From NCBI GenBank assembly GCA_045221575.1, contig JBGUWU010000027.1, forward strand, positions 1-18,514: 18,514 nt of DNA. Reading direction: 5' to 3'. Below are positions 10,201 through 16,899 of the stretch, piece by piece. A model generated the notes under the pieces. That model was not told the DNA's origin and made no database searches. It was given only the letters and a program-made list of their open reading frames with translations. How positions within the stretch are numbered: position 1 is the stretch's first letter; every line of letters begins with the position of its first letter. Source of the stretch: Scybalousia_A sp045221575 (GTDB lineage: Bacteria; Bacteroidota; Bacteroidia; Bacteroidales; P3). Both the position numbers and the translations under genes were made by a program.

Positions 10201-13200
10201 AATATAAAGTTCTATTGTTGCGGCAGTAAGTGCAGCACTTCCGTTGTTGTGTAAAACAACACTTATTGGAGTTGATATACCAGACTCTACTGTAGAACCC
10301 TCTGGAGAAACAAAGCCTGACAATGCAAGTTCACAGTTTGGAGCATCATCAACATTTACTGTCAATGGACTTCTTGCACTATTACAACCGAATATATCTA
10401 CTCCAAATCTAATATTAGGAAGTTTCTTTTGTGCGCTACCAGATATAGCACCCGTCCAAGAACAAGCATCATTTGTTGCATCTTTGTAAGAAATCTGACA
10501 ATTATAAGTTTTAGAACCAAAATAAGTCTTGACTGTATTTGATGTTACTGATGTTTCAAAACATACTTCTACAACAATATTTGATGTTCCGTCCCAAACA
10601 AAAGGTGTATCAAATTCCATTGTACGCCAACCTGTACTTGCAGTAGTGAATGACATAGATGGACTACTATAAACATCTGTTAAACCTGTTACCCAAGTGG
10701 AAAGAGCATTTGTATTTGTTGAACCTATTCTTATGTTATAGTTTTGAAGGTTTGCAGATTGCTGACCAGAACCTAATGTTACGCCACTGATATTGAAAGC
10801 AATGTTATTAATATTTCCTGCCTCTAAACCTGCAGCAATCAAATCATCTGCTTTGTATAGATATTGTTCTTTAACATGTTGTTTTCTTGCATTGAAAGGA
10901 CCTGGGTCTTGAGTGGTAGCAGATGTTCCTGTTGTTGAAGTTCCATTACCGACAACCACTGTTTGACTCTCTCTTTGCAATGCTTCCACATAATAAGTTG
11001 TTGTTTCATATAATGTAGGAGTAGTATAATCTCCCATTGCAAGAGGAACATCACTTATTAAATCTGAATACCAAACTAATCTATTGTTTCCTGCATTTGC
11101 AGTTAAAGTTGTTGAACTTGCGTAAGCAATATTTACGTCTTGTGTTACTGGAGGTAATGGAGTTTGAAGAGAAGTAAATGATAGACTTACTGTATCATTA
11201 TAATTTATTGTATCTGCTGCAAGATTAGAATAAATCACAACAGTAAGATTACGTGTTTGAGTATTAGCACTTACATCAAAAGAACCATTCAAAGTATATT
11301 CTACTGTATCAGTAGAAAGAGAAGGTGTATAATTATCTGTGAAAGTAGAAATCATTGTTCCTCCTTCATATAATTTTGCTACTAATGGTATAGGTGTTGT
11401 TGTTGCGTATGCACCCATATTAACCATTTCTACAGTAAATGAAACATTGGTTAATCCACAAGTCTCTGTTTCCAAACCATTAGCAAGCTTGATATTTGTT
11501 AAAGCTATCTCATTAACAGGAGGGTCATTGATAATAACATTGAATGTTGTTTTATCTCCATAACAATCATTGGCAACATAAACCGTTAAGTTGTCATTAT
11601 ATGTTCCTATCGTCATTGGATTAGTTGCAGAAGAACTTGTCCAAGCGGAAGCATTTGTTCCATTTGCATTAGTTCTTATTATTCCAGCTATATGAGTTGT
11701 TGGAGTTGTACCTGATATTTGTTGTGTTGTTGTAGGAGTTATTACATATCCACTCCATACTGTAGCAGGAACATGAGTGTTGTTATTAAAGTTGCTATAG
11801 TTTATTGTAACAGCATCTAAGATACTATCTGTATTTGATTTCAAAAGGAATCCTGCGGCGTTTGTATCTATCACACCTGCAGCACTTCCTATGTAAAATA
11901 CATTATCCTCTGTTGATGTACCTGTTTTATTAACTAACCATACAGAAGTGTTTGGTTGAAGAATAAAGTTGTTAGGGAAAGTATATGTTTTTGTCATTGA
12001 GTTAGATAACAAAACTGCTGAAGATGGAGTACCTGGTCTTACTGCTCTAACATAAGCGAACTTATATCCTGTCATATTAACAGCACCTGTTCCAAGGTTA
12101 GATATTTCATATACATTGTTTGCTGATGTAGCCCAATCTGGCATTGGGTCAGTAATTCCTGTTGATGATGAAATAAATTGTATCTCAGTTATTCTTAAAA
12201 CAGGTATTTCAGATTTACGAGAAAAATAAAATGCAGTATCATGTACCAAAGACTCTGTTACATAAGTATGAGATTTTAAGAAAGGTTCTTCATCTGTAAG
12301 ATGATAATACCAATAAATACTATCTTGAGATGTAACGTTAAGGGTAGCGGTTGCTCCATAATCTATATTAACTGACATTGGAGCTAAGGCAGGAAGTTGA
12401 GCAAATGAATTAACGTATGCCCAAGCAGTATCATTATCATTTATTGTATCAGCAACAACATCAGACCAAGTCTTTAAAGTAAAATATATGTCAGCTGTTG
12501 TTGTAGAAAAATTAAAAGGAGTAGTTATTACCGCAGTATAAATACTATCTGGAATGATTTGGTTAGGATAAGTGTAAGAGACAACACTATTGTTATCTAC
12601 TTTATATTTAAATTTTCCATTACCTGCTTGAATTGTGTCATTACTTAAATTGATAAATGTTACAAACACACTATCATTTCCAAAGAAGCAAGAACTATAA
12701 GTTTTATCTCCATCAAAAGTACCAGCAGTTAATCCTGTAGATAAAACATGTATGTTACTTCTTGGAGCTGCATATTCTCTTGCACCAATACAAGGATTTG
12801 AATTTGTAGGACGAGAATGTCCATAAAAGTCTTTTGTAATATTGTTTATTCCAACACCTCTGCCACAAGGATAAACAACTGTTGTGTATAGGTTATCCCA
12901 ACTTACAAAGACAGGGTCTCTTGTATATGAAGAATTTGTTTCACCTGTTTGCAACTGCCAACTTTCTTCTGTTGTGTTTGTTGCTCCATTATAAGATAAC
13001 AAAGGCATACCAAGAACAGATGTTGTCTTATAATACATATTGTGTGAGAAAGCAAAGCTTGCAGAACAGTTTTCTGCGTCAGTAGGTTTTACAACAACAG
13101 CAAAACCATGACCATCACTAACCATCATATTATTTTTAAATATGTTGTTAGCTGTTGTTTGTCCGTCAGCTCCAAGACTCATACCAACAACTCTTCTATC

Positions 13201-16200
13201 GTATGCATAAAGAGATTTGCCATAAACATTGTTAAACGCTATTGTATCATTAGTTCCTGAAACCAAGTTCAAACCATAACTTAAATAAGCTGCAATAGAT
13301 TGTTCTGAGAAATTGTTAATACTTATTTGATTATTAACTACACGAGAATTACTAACTTCAGATAAAGATATTGCACTCATTCCTTTTAGTACAACCTTAT
13401 TAGCCTCAAAGTTTAGTCTTTGAGTATTCATTGCAGTTACAACATATCTTGCTTCAGATAGATTCACATAGTTAGCATCATCAAAGCCATTAACAAAAGT
13501 ATTGCCTTTTATTGTTGTAGTTGTATTATATTCTACATAAATAACAGTTCTTGTTCCTATGTTGAAAGTAGAGTTAAGTATTTTAACACCTGTATTTGGA
13601 TTTACAGGAGAAAGACCTTTAATAAAGACAGCACGTGGGTGAGAATCTGCAGATTTAAAATTGAATTCACAACTATCTATTCTTATATTGTTGGCTGCTC
13701 CAACATTGATATAAGATGCTGTCGGAGTACTGTTATATGTATTTATTGGAGAAGTAAAATTAGTAAAACGCAAACCAACAAGATCCACATTTTCTGAAAG
13801 ATTTGAGAATTTTATTAATGTTGTTGCATCTGTTGGTTTAATATCAAAGTTCTTTAACTTAAAATATTTAACTCCATCTAAAATAAATGTTGGTTGAGTT
13901 GTTGCAATTATATTATCGTTATTATCATAATCTATCGTTGCAAACTTTACTCTATTGCTTGTATCTGCACTTTCAAAAGTTACTGTGTTTGAAGCACTAA
14001 CGCCGGGAACACATCTTGGGAATGTCAATGTATTAGTATATGGAACTGTATCTGCTTTCACTTTAAAGGTTACCGGTCCATTTACTCCACTGTTTATCAT
14101 CATAAAGAAAGCATCGTTAAATGTTCTGTATGTTCTATTTGCTGGCACTCCTGCAACTGTTCCTCCTATGGCATAAACACCATTCATTTGACCTTGAGAA
14201 ACAATAATATTGAAATGAGCAGTGTCGTTTCTCAAGTTCCAATCTATTATATTTTCATTATAATCCAAAGCAGTCCAAACAGTAAGTGTATGTTGTCCTG
14301 CAGTTGGTGAGAATGTGTTTGTTAGAGTAAAGTTGGTTGTAGAATTTGTATCAAGAAAACCTGTCCAAGTTGCAGATTGAATATTATTAGTGTTATTGTC
14401 TAACATATAATAAACTTTTACTGTATCCAAAGGACTTGTACCATAGTTCCTTAGTTTAATTGTCAATGGATAGTTTTGTCCTTCAATACAATAACCTGTG
14501 GTTGCTACCATACTATCACAAGTTGCAGCATTAGCAGGGCTTATTATTGAATCTCTACTTATTCCTGCATCATGCTCAAAGAAACATATATCAACAAAAT
14601 TAAACTTAAAATTAGGTCTTTTTGACATTGTACTTTCATTAGGTGGCCATTGTGTTACACATGCTTCTTGATAACCACCAGAACCTAATTCTACTTTCTT
14701 TGTTATCACTCCACTTGGTGCAGGAATACACTCTATCTTAGTTGTAGAGGAAGAAACTACACTTGAAGCATCATAACAAGAAGTAATTATCAAGTCAGAA
14801 ATACCGTCCCAAGTAAGATATTGATCTGGATAGAAAGGAAAATAAAACCAACCTTCTCCTGGTAAAGCAAGGTTAGGATTACTATATACCTCATTTACTC
14901 CTGTTGAATATGGATTTTGAACATCTACTGTATCTGTTGGTGCAATGGTTCCAAGTCTAAGTCTAAAATTAGGCAACAAAGCACCTGCTGCATTTGCTTG
15001 AGTTACTTTGACAGATAGACCTTGAATAACACCCGGACCAAAACCAGCAGCTAACAATTCACTTGCTTTATACCTTGTTTGATACTTAGCTCCTAAGACA
15101 TTTGAACCTGTCTTAAATATCATTTCATCGTTAGATGTACCTGTCTGAGTAATAGTTGTATCTCCAACATAAGGTATCACTGTCTTAGTTTTAAAATAAG
15201 TTCCATACGGGAAAGGATATGTTAATCTATTGTTTTTATGGTCGTTTATAACAACACGCCAACATATAACCGAATCAACTCCAGCAAAAGGAATAAGAGC
15301 AGAATATTCTGCATTGGCAACATTAGTTAGATTAACTTTTCGTATATCTTCTGGAGTAGTTTGCACATAATACTCTACATATAAAGAGTCGGCAACGTTT
15401 GACAAACTTCCATTTCTATCTTGTATTTTTAGTAATACTTCAACATCAGAACAACTTGGGTGATTATAGTTCTTAGGAACAGAGATAACTTCTGTTATCT
15501 GAGGAACACGAATATCTTCATTAGGAATACTTGCTTCAAACAACCTTATATCATCTAAGAACCAACCTGTTGCATTATCTGAAGTTGGTGTCTGAGGAAT
15601 AACAAAACGAATCTGGAAACTATTATCACTGGTAGTCAAAAAGTTACTTAAATAAAATACTGCATGTTTCCAAGTGAATTTATTGTAGTAGTAGTTACTT
15701 GTATCATATAAATAGGTCATCATATTGGCTTTTGGAATGCTTACATTACCAAAATCTTTCCAATAATAAAATGTATAAAATAGACCCGCGAAATTTCCTT
15801 CATTGCCTCCATATGTTCTATCAAAGTCTTGCGGTGCATTTCTCGTACCTCCATCATTCAAAATCTGCCACTCTGAATTGGAACTTGTTTTTACTTCTAT
15901 ATAAGCTCCATAATTGCTGTTCTTTATTACAGGCAAATGGGACATTTCTATTCTTACATTGTGTCCTGGAGTTACATTATACACCGGCGAAGTAAATATT
16001 ACTGCACCGGAATTACTTGGCTTCATCCAAAGACTCTTTGCCCCTGTTGAATGAATATCTTGATCAATTACAACATTTTGATTACTAGATGCCGTCCAAC
16101 CAGTAGGCATACCATTTTCAAAAGTTACATGCTCTAACAATGTAGGTTGTGCGTTCAAAACAAACGCCCCTACAAAAATACATACAATACTAAAAAGTAC

Positions 16201-16209
16201 TTTTTTCAT
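4219..16209 (-). CDS. Giant modular T9SS-secreted surface protein (3996 residues)
   Basis: This uninterrupted 12-kb gene encodes a mosaic, adhesin-like protein. The signal peptide is about 1-20, with Gln as the first mature residue. Approximate order, judged by eye: MAM/jelly-roll-like domain (22-225); WDG-motif domain (about 345-542); CARDB-like domain (545-670); beta-helix (677-1147); CARDB-like (1150-1270); Ig-like (1270-1335); lamin-tail-like domain beginning LRITEIQF (1337-1520); CARDB-like (1550-1685); Ig-like (1687-1770); second WDG-motif domain (about 1785-1940); CARDB-like; second beta-helix (2070-2500); two CARDB-like; Ig-like (2748-2840); CARDB-like; GEVED-like domain with WMKVYIDWNRNGAF and KGEIEDYLLNI (3030-3160); CARDB-like; second jelly-roll ending VAIDDFQLF (3267-3455); about four CARDB-like domains; and a T9SS type A domain (3912-3996: LEQNVPNPYDKQ, ending VRKMIIVR). 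No catalytic motif was recognised. Export to the surface by the T9SS is well supported by the tail; adhesion or matrix function is inference from the architecture. The gene has its own promoter and terminator, so it is probably monocistronic. Confidence 0.92.
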   Translation of the reverse strand: MKKVLFSIVCIFVGAFVLNAQPTLLEHVTFENGMPTGWTASSNQNVVIDQDIHSTGAKSLWMKPSNSGAVIFTSPVYNVTPGHNVRIEMSHLPVIKNSNYGAYIEVKTSSNSEWQILNDGGTRNAPQDFDRTYGGNEGNFAGLFYTFYYWKDFGNVSIPKANMMTYLYDTSNYYYNKFTWKHAVFYLSNFLTTSDNSFQIRFVIPQTPTSDNATGWFLDDIRLFEASIPNEDIRVPQITEVISVPKNYNHPSCSDVEVLLKIQDRNGSLSNVADSLYVEYYVQTTPEDIRKVNLTNVANAEYSALIPFAGVDSVICWRVVINDHKNNRLTYPFPYGTYFKTKTVIPYVGDTTITQTGTSNDEMIFKTGSNVLGAKYQTRYKASELLAAGFGPGVIQGLSVKVTQANAAGALLPNFRLRLGTIAPTDTVDVQNPYSTGVNEVYSNPNLALPGEGWFYFPFYPDQYLTWDGISDLIITSCYDASSVVSSSTTKIECIPAPSGVITKKVELGSGGYQEACVTQWPPNESTMSKRPNFKFNFVDICFFEHDAGISRDSIISPANAATCDSMVATTGYCIEGQNYPLTIKLRNYGTSPLDTVKVYYMLDNNTNNIQSATWTGFLDTNSTTNFTLTNTFSPTAGQHTLTVWTALDYNENIIDWNLRNDTAHFNIIVSQGQMNGVYAIGGTVAGVPANRTYRTFNDAFFMMINSGVNGPVTFKVKADTVPYTNTLTFPRCVPGVSASNTVTFESADTSNRVKFATIDYDNNDNIIATTQPTFILDGVKYFKLKNFDIKPTDATTLIKFSNLSENVDLVGLRFTNFTSPINTYNSTPTASYINVGAANNIRIDSCEFNFKSADSHPRAVFIKGLSPVNPNTGVKILNSTFNIGTRTVIYVEYNTTTTIKGNTFVNGFDDANYVNLSEARYVVTAMNTQRLNFEANKVVLKGMSAISLSEVSNSRVVNNQISINNFSEQSIAAYLSYGLNLVSGTNDTIAFNNVYGKSLYAYDRRVVGMSLGADGQTTANNIFKNNMMVSDGHGFAVVVKPTDAENCSASFAFSHNMYYKTTSVLGMPLLSYNGATNTTEESWQLQTGETNSSYTRDPVFVSWDNLYTTVVYPCGRGVGINNITKDFYGHSRPTNSNPCIGAREYAAPRSNIHVLSTGLTAGTFDGDKTYSSCFFGNDSVFVTFINLSNDTIQAGNGKFKYKVDNNSVVSYTYPNQIIPDSIYTAVITTPFNFSTTTADIYFTLKTWSDVVADTINDNDTAWAYVNSFAQLPALAPMSVNIDYGATATLNVTSQDSIYWYYHLTDEEPFLKSHTYVTESLVHDTAFYFSRKSEIPVLRITEIQFISSSTGITDPMPDWATSANNVYEISNLGTGAVNMTGYKFAYVRAVRPGTPSSAVLLSNSMTKTYTFPNNFILQPNTSVWLVNKTGTSTEDNVFYIGSAAGVIDTNAAGFLLKSNTDSILDAVTINYSNFNNNTHVPATVWSGYVITPTTTQQISGTTPTTHIAGIIRTNANGTNASAWTSSSATNPMTIGTYNDNLTVYVANDCYGDKTTFNVIINDPPVNEIALTNIKLANGLETETCGLTNVSFTVEMVNMGAYATTTPIPLVAKLYEGGTMISTFTDNYTPSLSTDTVEYTLNGSFDVSANTQTRNLTVVIYSNLAADTINYNDTVSLSFTSLQTPLPPVTQDVNIAYASSTTLTANAGNNRLVWYSDLISDVPLAMGDYTTPTLYETTTYYVEALQRESQTVVVGNGTSTTGTSATTQDPGPFNARKQHVKEQYLYKADDLIAAGLEAGNINNIAFNISGVTLGSGQQSANLQNYNIRIGSTNTNALSTWVTGLTDVYSSPSMSFTTASTGWRTMEFDTPFVWDGTSNIVVEVCFETSVTSNTVKTYFGSKTYNCQISYKDATNDACSWTGAISGSAQKKLPNIRFGVDIFGCNSARSPLTVNVDDAPNCELALSGFVSPEGSTVESGISTPISVVLHNNGSAALTAATIELYIGNVATPSTSYSWTGNLASGDSTTVIIDNHTFTPGALTLTAVVVKDCDNIHSNDTIRLPINICVGNSSSATTYTIAANSPTADYSSISAAIQDLAVSGVCGPIVFNVANGNYTERFTIPSIQGVSEENTITFQAANPSAMPKINVNTTEGILLDDAEYIIFKNIEFKTSGNITLMDINNSNNISFEGVKFTTTGTTTTLVNLRGRNTNIEFLNDSLYGGKIQLTSALITESNESSGLSVNSCWFWGASSNSIAIASYDNVQIVKNTIRQQASTELGKAISFRKVAGDSRIEGNNIYMVNGTKVRQGIEVKASNFTALTPLMVFNNSISIKGTTSSGINSLGIEVDTSSYVSLYFNTVNMASSTNSPSSISLKVGKGSSNVIVRNNNLDNSAKGFAYYVEKINTVSISNNNNYAVNGAKFAYWAANIADLTALKAANNMDASSFAVANPFTNDSILSILYPTDIANAGVTIEGISKDILNHNRPIAPGPTIGAYELLRNDYDAGVTEINIPLSTTDYIEGDQIPVSVRIKNFGNYSITSLNIVAKLKHHQEDATPIATLSETFTGMLTSMDEVDFNFTGTFTAELNDPMTDPFYLEVYTIIEDDEDPLNDTSNVAVKVIPAYNLQLVKTENITERCKLFDQPITVQIKNVGVKAIHSTDTVYVTYEVENRPDMSITEQLHLPYNYNGISYDSIQHNVQIGYTFAQTANFYPLGTSDTTWKVRSYITFAKDHLQTNDTSNFITINSRVSPPAPTALNDTVFYGTIGHPSATQIGHLAIKWFTDSLQADPFYTATYSNSLGGYTPYTTADRVFADSIYYTRVNLTGTYPCESFYTEVKVVVKDRQPVDMAALRVTAPLHTLTTTFTWAGGLNSGSHLDQELTTNDGSVYMEEDTVKFLIVNYGNQPATGFNISYSIATSTTAEPTIVTETCNATILPDQQYVYSFTTLADVSDPSKTYRIRAWVDADGDATHLNDTSDYRLVKPRNGSTQYPTPTVTEASSMDITRVQFANLDNTTIAGDDTYSNFTQTVEPAILFKGITDTLIVQHQNASSMEAGLFHSGWMKVYIDWNRNGAFEGDDSVVFYTNHYPNWELVYSDTVLKTETTNIIPITVPTNVIGGKTRMRIILSQEDSKHVFDAGDANMSISKGEIEDYLLNILPMEDNNAQLLRFTSPSEVFQTTEQQTIKVMMKNAGHNTMTSANIHWFINDEEQTPFNWSGNLSTSHAEEVTLGTINAGYGSTSFRAYVQLPGDTYNLDDTVAANIFRFKTYDITYTEDFDNQMVLNDDFYAYEINVTKPSNCWELGIPNADSNSKITEAYSYPYCWKTNLNGKYPKNNTSILYTPVFNIELIKPDTLAFMLYRAMGSATMTVEYMDYQGQWQIISGDTLEGVPYGQRWYGGQNGFTGTSNTGWTRVAYSLDHLLTNMGTKAQFRFIFTSGSGTTSDGVAIDDFQLFKGLRDQDAGVTYVELAPSILPNYGQLFYPKVTVHNYGRGILSSYRVCYMSEDMHIPTCEDVSYSENGIAPGGDTIYTFQTGHYLDVAMPDPFSIVSFTRLNPVDLYTENDTAWANIVIGPLQKDAAIIAIEQPTEQIVSNDDVEIAIRIRNYGLEPITQLPVSYFITGSTQVDEVINFNPPLYNGDEYIYRFNQRYHASYGSVNLKVWSSLEGDYYHDNDTLYKRLQGSSYTQDIEARYITIDDRDPNTIGIQLAFLNRSSIGIGDITVGYYYDGNINNKVEETYRLGSILPAGTYGYHYFTQKLPRRVYQSICAYVVVPNEVNLSNDTTCTLMIGYTDGFADTIFIEETVAEDCLVQLIGHNNGTLGGNTMVTAHYVINGDWANVVTQTFNWEFDEPNPNIRQYMTFSNRIPKSENGQYDIVAWLDYPNDWHHWNDTTRIYQVKSFVGLEDVVANESGFVLEQNVPNPYDKQTDITFTIPQSDNVKFYITNTIGQVVYSQSDYYQSGKHTIHFDSKDLPEGVYYYTMEYRREKQVRKMIIVR
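8710..10962 (-). repeat. Internal duplicated block, copy 2 (WDG domain, CARDB, beta-helix) of the giant gene
   Basis: This segment encodes residues about 1750-2500 of the giant protein and repeats the domain order of the block at 12769-15177. Matching landmarks are YKADDLIAAGLEAG, PFVWDGTSNIVVEVCFE, GVSEENTITFQAAN and, at the end of the beta-helix, NHNRPIAPGPTIGAYEL. Similarity is evident in protein motifs but the copies have diverged, so the duplication is old or each copy was acquired separately from a shared module pool. Confidence 0.7.
12769..15177 (-). repeat. Internal duplicated block, copy 1 (WDG domain, CARDB, beta-helix) of the giant gene
   Basis: This segment encodes residues about 345-1147. 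The landmarks shared with copy 2 are YKASELLAAGFGPG, YLTWDGISDLIITSCYD, GVSASNTVTFESAD and the closing GHSRPTNSNPCIGAREY. Both blocks are followed by another CARDB-like domain, so the repeated unit may be longer than marked. Boundaries are estimates from the motifs. Confidence 0.7.
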
Positions 16210-16260
16210 TTTATTTATATTTTATTATTATCAATGATAAATACACAATAATTCAACCTG

Positions 16261-16292
16261 CAAAGTTACGTTTTTTTTCTAAGCATTGCAAA
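16261..16292 (-). promoter_or_regulatory. Bacteroidota-type promoter of the giant gene
   Basis: On the minus strand, TTTG (16289-16292) is followed after 20 nt by TAACTTTG (16261-16268). This is an exact match to the -33 TTTG and -7 TAnnTTTG elements used by the primary sigma factor of Bacteroidota. Transcription should start near 16255, giving a leader of about 46 nt that is A/T-rich with no Shine-Dalgarno sequence, as is usual in this phylum. Confidence 0.75.
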
Positions 16293-16726
16293 AAAAATCC
16301 ACATCTTTACCTCTTTTTATCCCAATACCTTAAATAAAGAATTAATAATCAAATCATTAAATCAATCTATTAAGTCTAAGATTAATACGATTTATTATTG
16401 CTTTTGCTTAATTTTAAACCTTTAACATAGCACTTGTAAAAACAAATATTACAGCAAGTAAAGTAGTTAATCATTGCAATTTTTCACCTTCACAGATCTA
16501 ATCCTTACTTTTTCTTCGCAGAAAAAAAGAAAAACTTTTACTTATATGACAAACAAATTTTAGTTTTGTTGCAAATTATAGCCAAAAAGAAGAAAGATTT
16601 TCGCCACTCTTCGTTTCGTTTTTGCCAAATCAAAAGTTTATGCAAAAGAACTATTTTTGAGTAAAAAATAGTTCTTTTAATACTAAAATCAAGTCTGGCA
16701 TCAATACAAAGTAACTAAAGTGTTGA
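16293..16726. other. Intergenic stretch with no recognisable gene
   Basis: This AT-rich stretch lies between the giant gene's promoter and the left copy of the intergenic repeat. I see no tRNA, no plausible small coding region with an export signal, and no plus-strand gene. Its only clear structure is the hairpin at 16644-16678. It presumably holds the long 3' untranslated region of the BspA-like gene. Confidence 0.6.
16644..16678 (-). terminator. Stand-alone 15-bp hairpin, possible terminator of the BspA-like gene
   Basis: A perfect 15-bp inverted repeat (arms 16644-16658 and 16664-16678) has a 5-nt loop, and A/T ends give a four-T tail on either strand. It is the only strong hairpin downstream of the BspA-like gene, but it is about 220 bp past that stop codon. 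The short T tract and the distance make the assignment uncertain; it could equally end a plus-strand transcript. Confidence 0.45.
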
Positions 16727-16887
16727 AATCGTTAATCCGCCAATTACTAATTTCTCTTTTCTAATTTCTCATTAGTTTAAGTAATTTGGCTGTCTTCTTC
16801 GAAGCCACCCCAATTTCCTTGCAGCAATTTGGCCGTCTTCTTCGAAGCCACCCCAATTACTAATTTCTAATTTCTAATTTCTAATTA
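16727..16887 (+). repeat. Left copy of intergenic repeat flanking the BspA-like gene
   Basis: In order on the plus strand: AATCGTTAATCCGC (16727-16740); an AT-rich heptamer-like tract (TAATTTC variants); a GC-richer core GGCTGTCTTCTTCGAAGCC (16788-16806) followed by ACCCC; a linker AATTTCCTTGCAGCAATTT; a second core GGCCGTCTTCTTCGAAGCC (16831-16849) followed by ACCCC; and a run of TAATTTC units to 16887. The same blocks appear in the same order, inverted, on the other side of the BspA-like gene. The tandem second core is specific to this copy. Confidence 0.85.
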
Positions 16888-16899
16888 AATGTAAGATTT

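Noticed and set aside
206..16000. Many open frames of 60-134 codons on the plus strand and other minus frames inside the two large genes
   Set aside because: They overlap clearly coding sequence, lack recognisable domains or credible promoters, and have the composition of antisense or out-of-frame shadows of long AT-rich genes.
16561..16568. Plus-strand TAGTTTTG matching the -7 promoter consensus
   Set aside because: There is no TTTG or TTG at a suitable distance upstream and no plus-strand gene downstream; chance matches are expected in AT-rich DNA.
16788..16854. GC-rich cores as terminators of the BspA-like gene
   Set aside because: The possible stem (GGC with GCC around the TTCGAAG centre) is only three to four base pairs and is not followed by a T run.
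16741..16887. CRISPR-like array
   Set aside because: The units are 7-bp AT-rich tandem repeats with no unique spacers of constant length and no cas genes; the GC-rich core occurs only two or three times.
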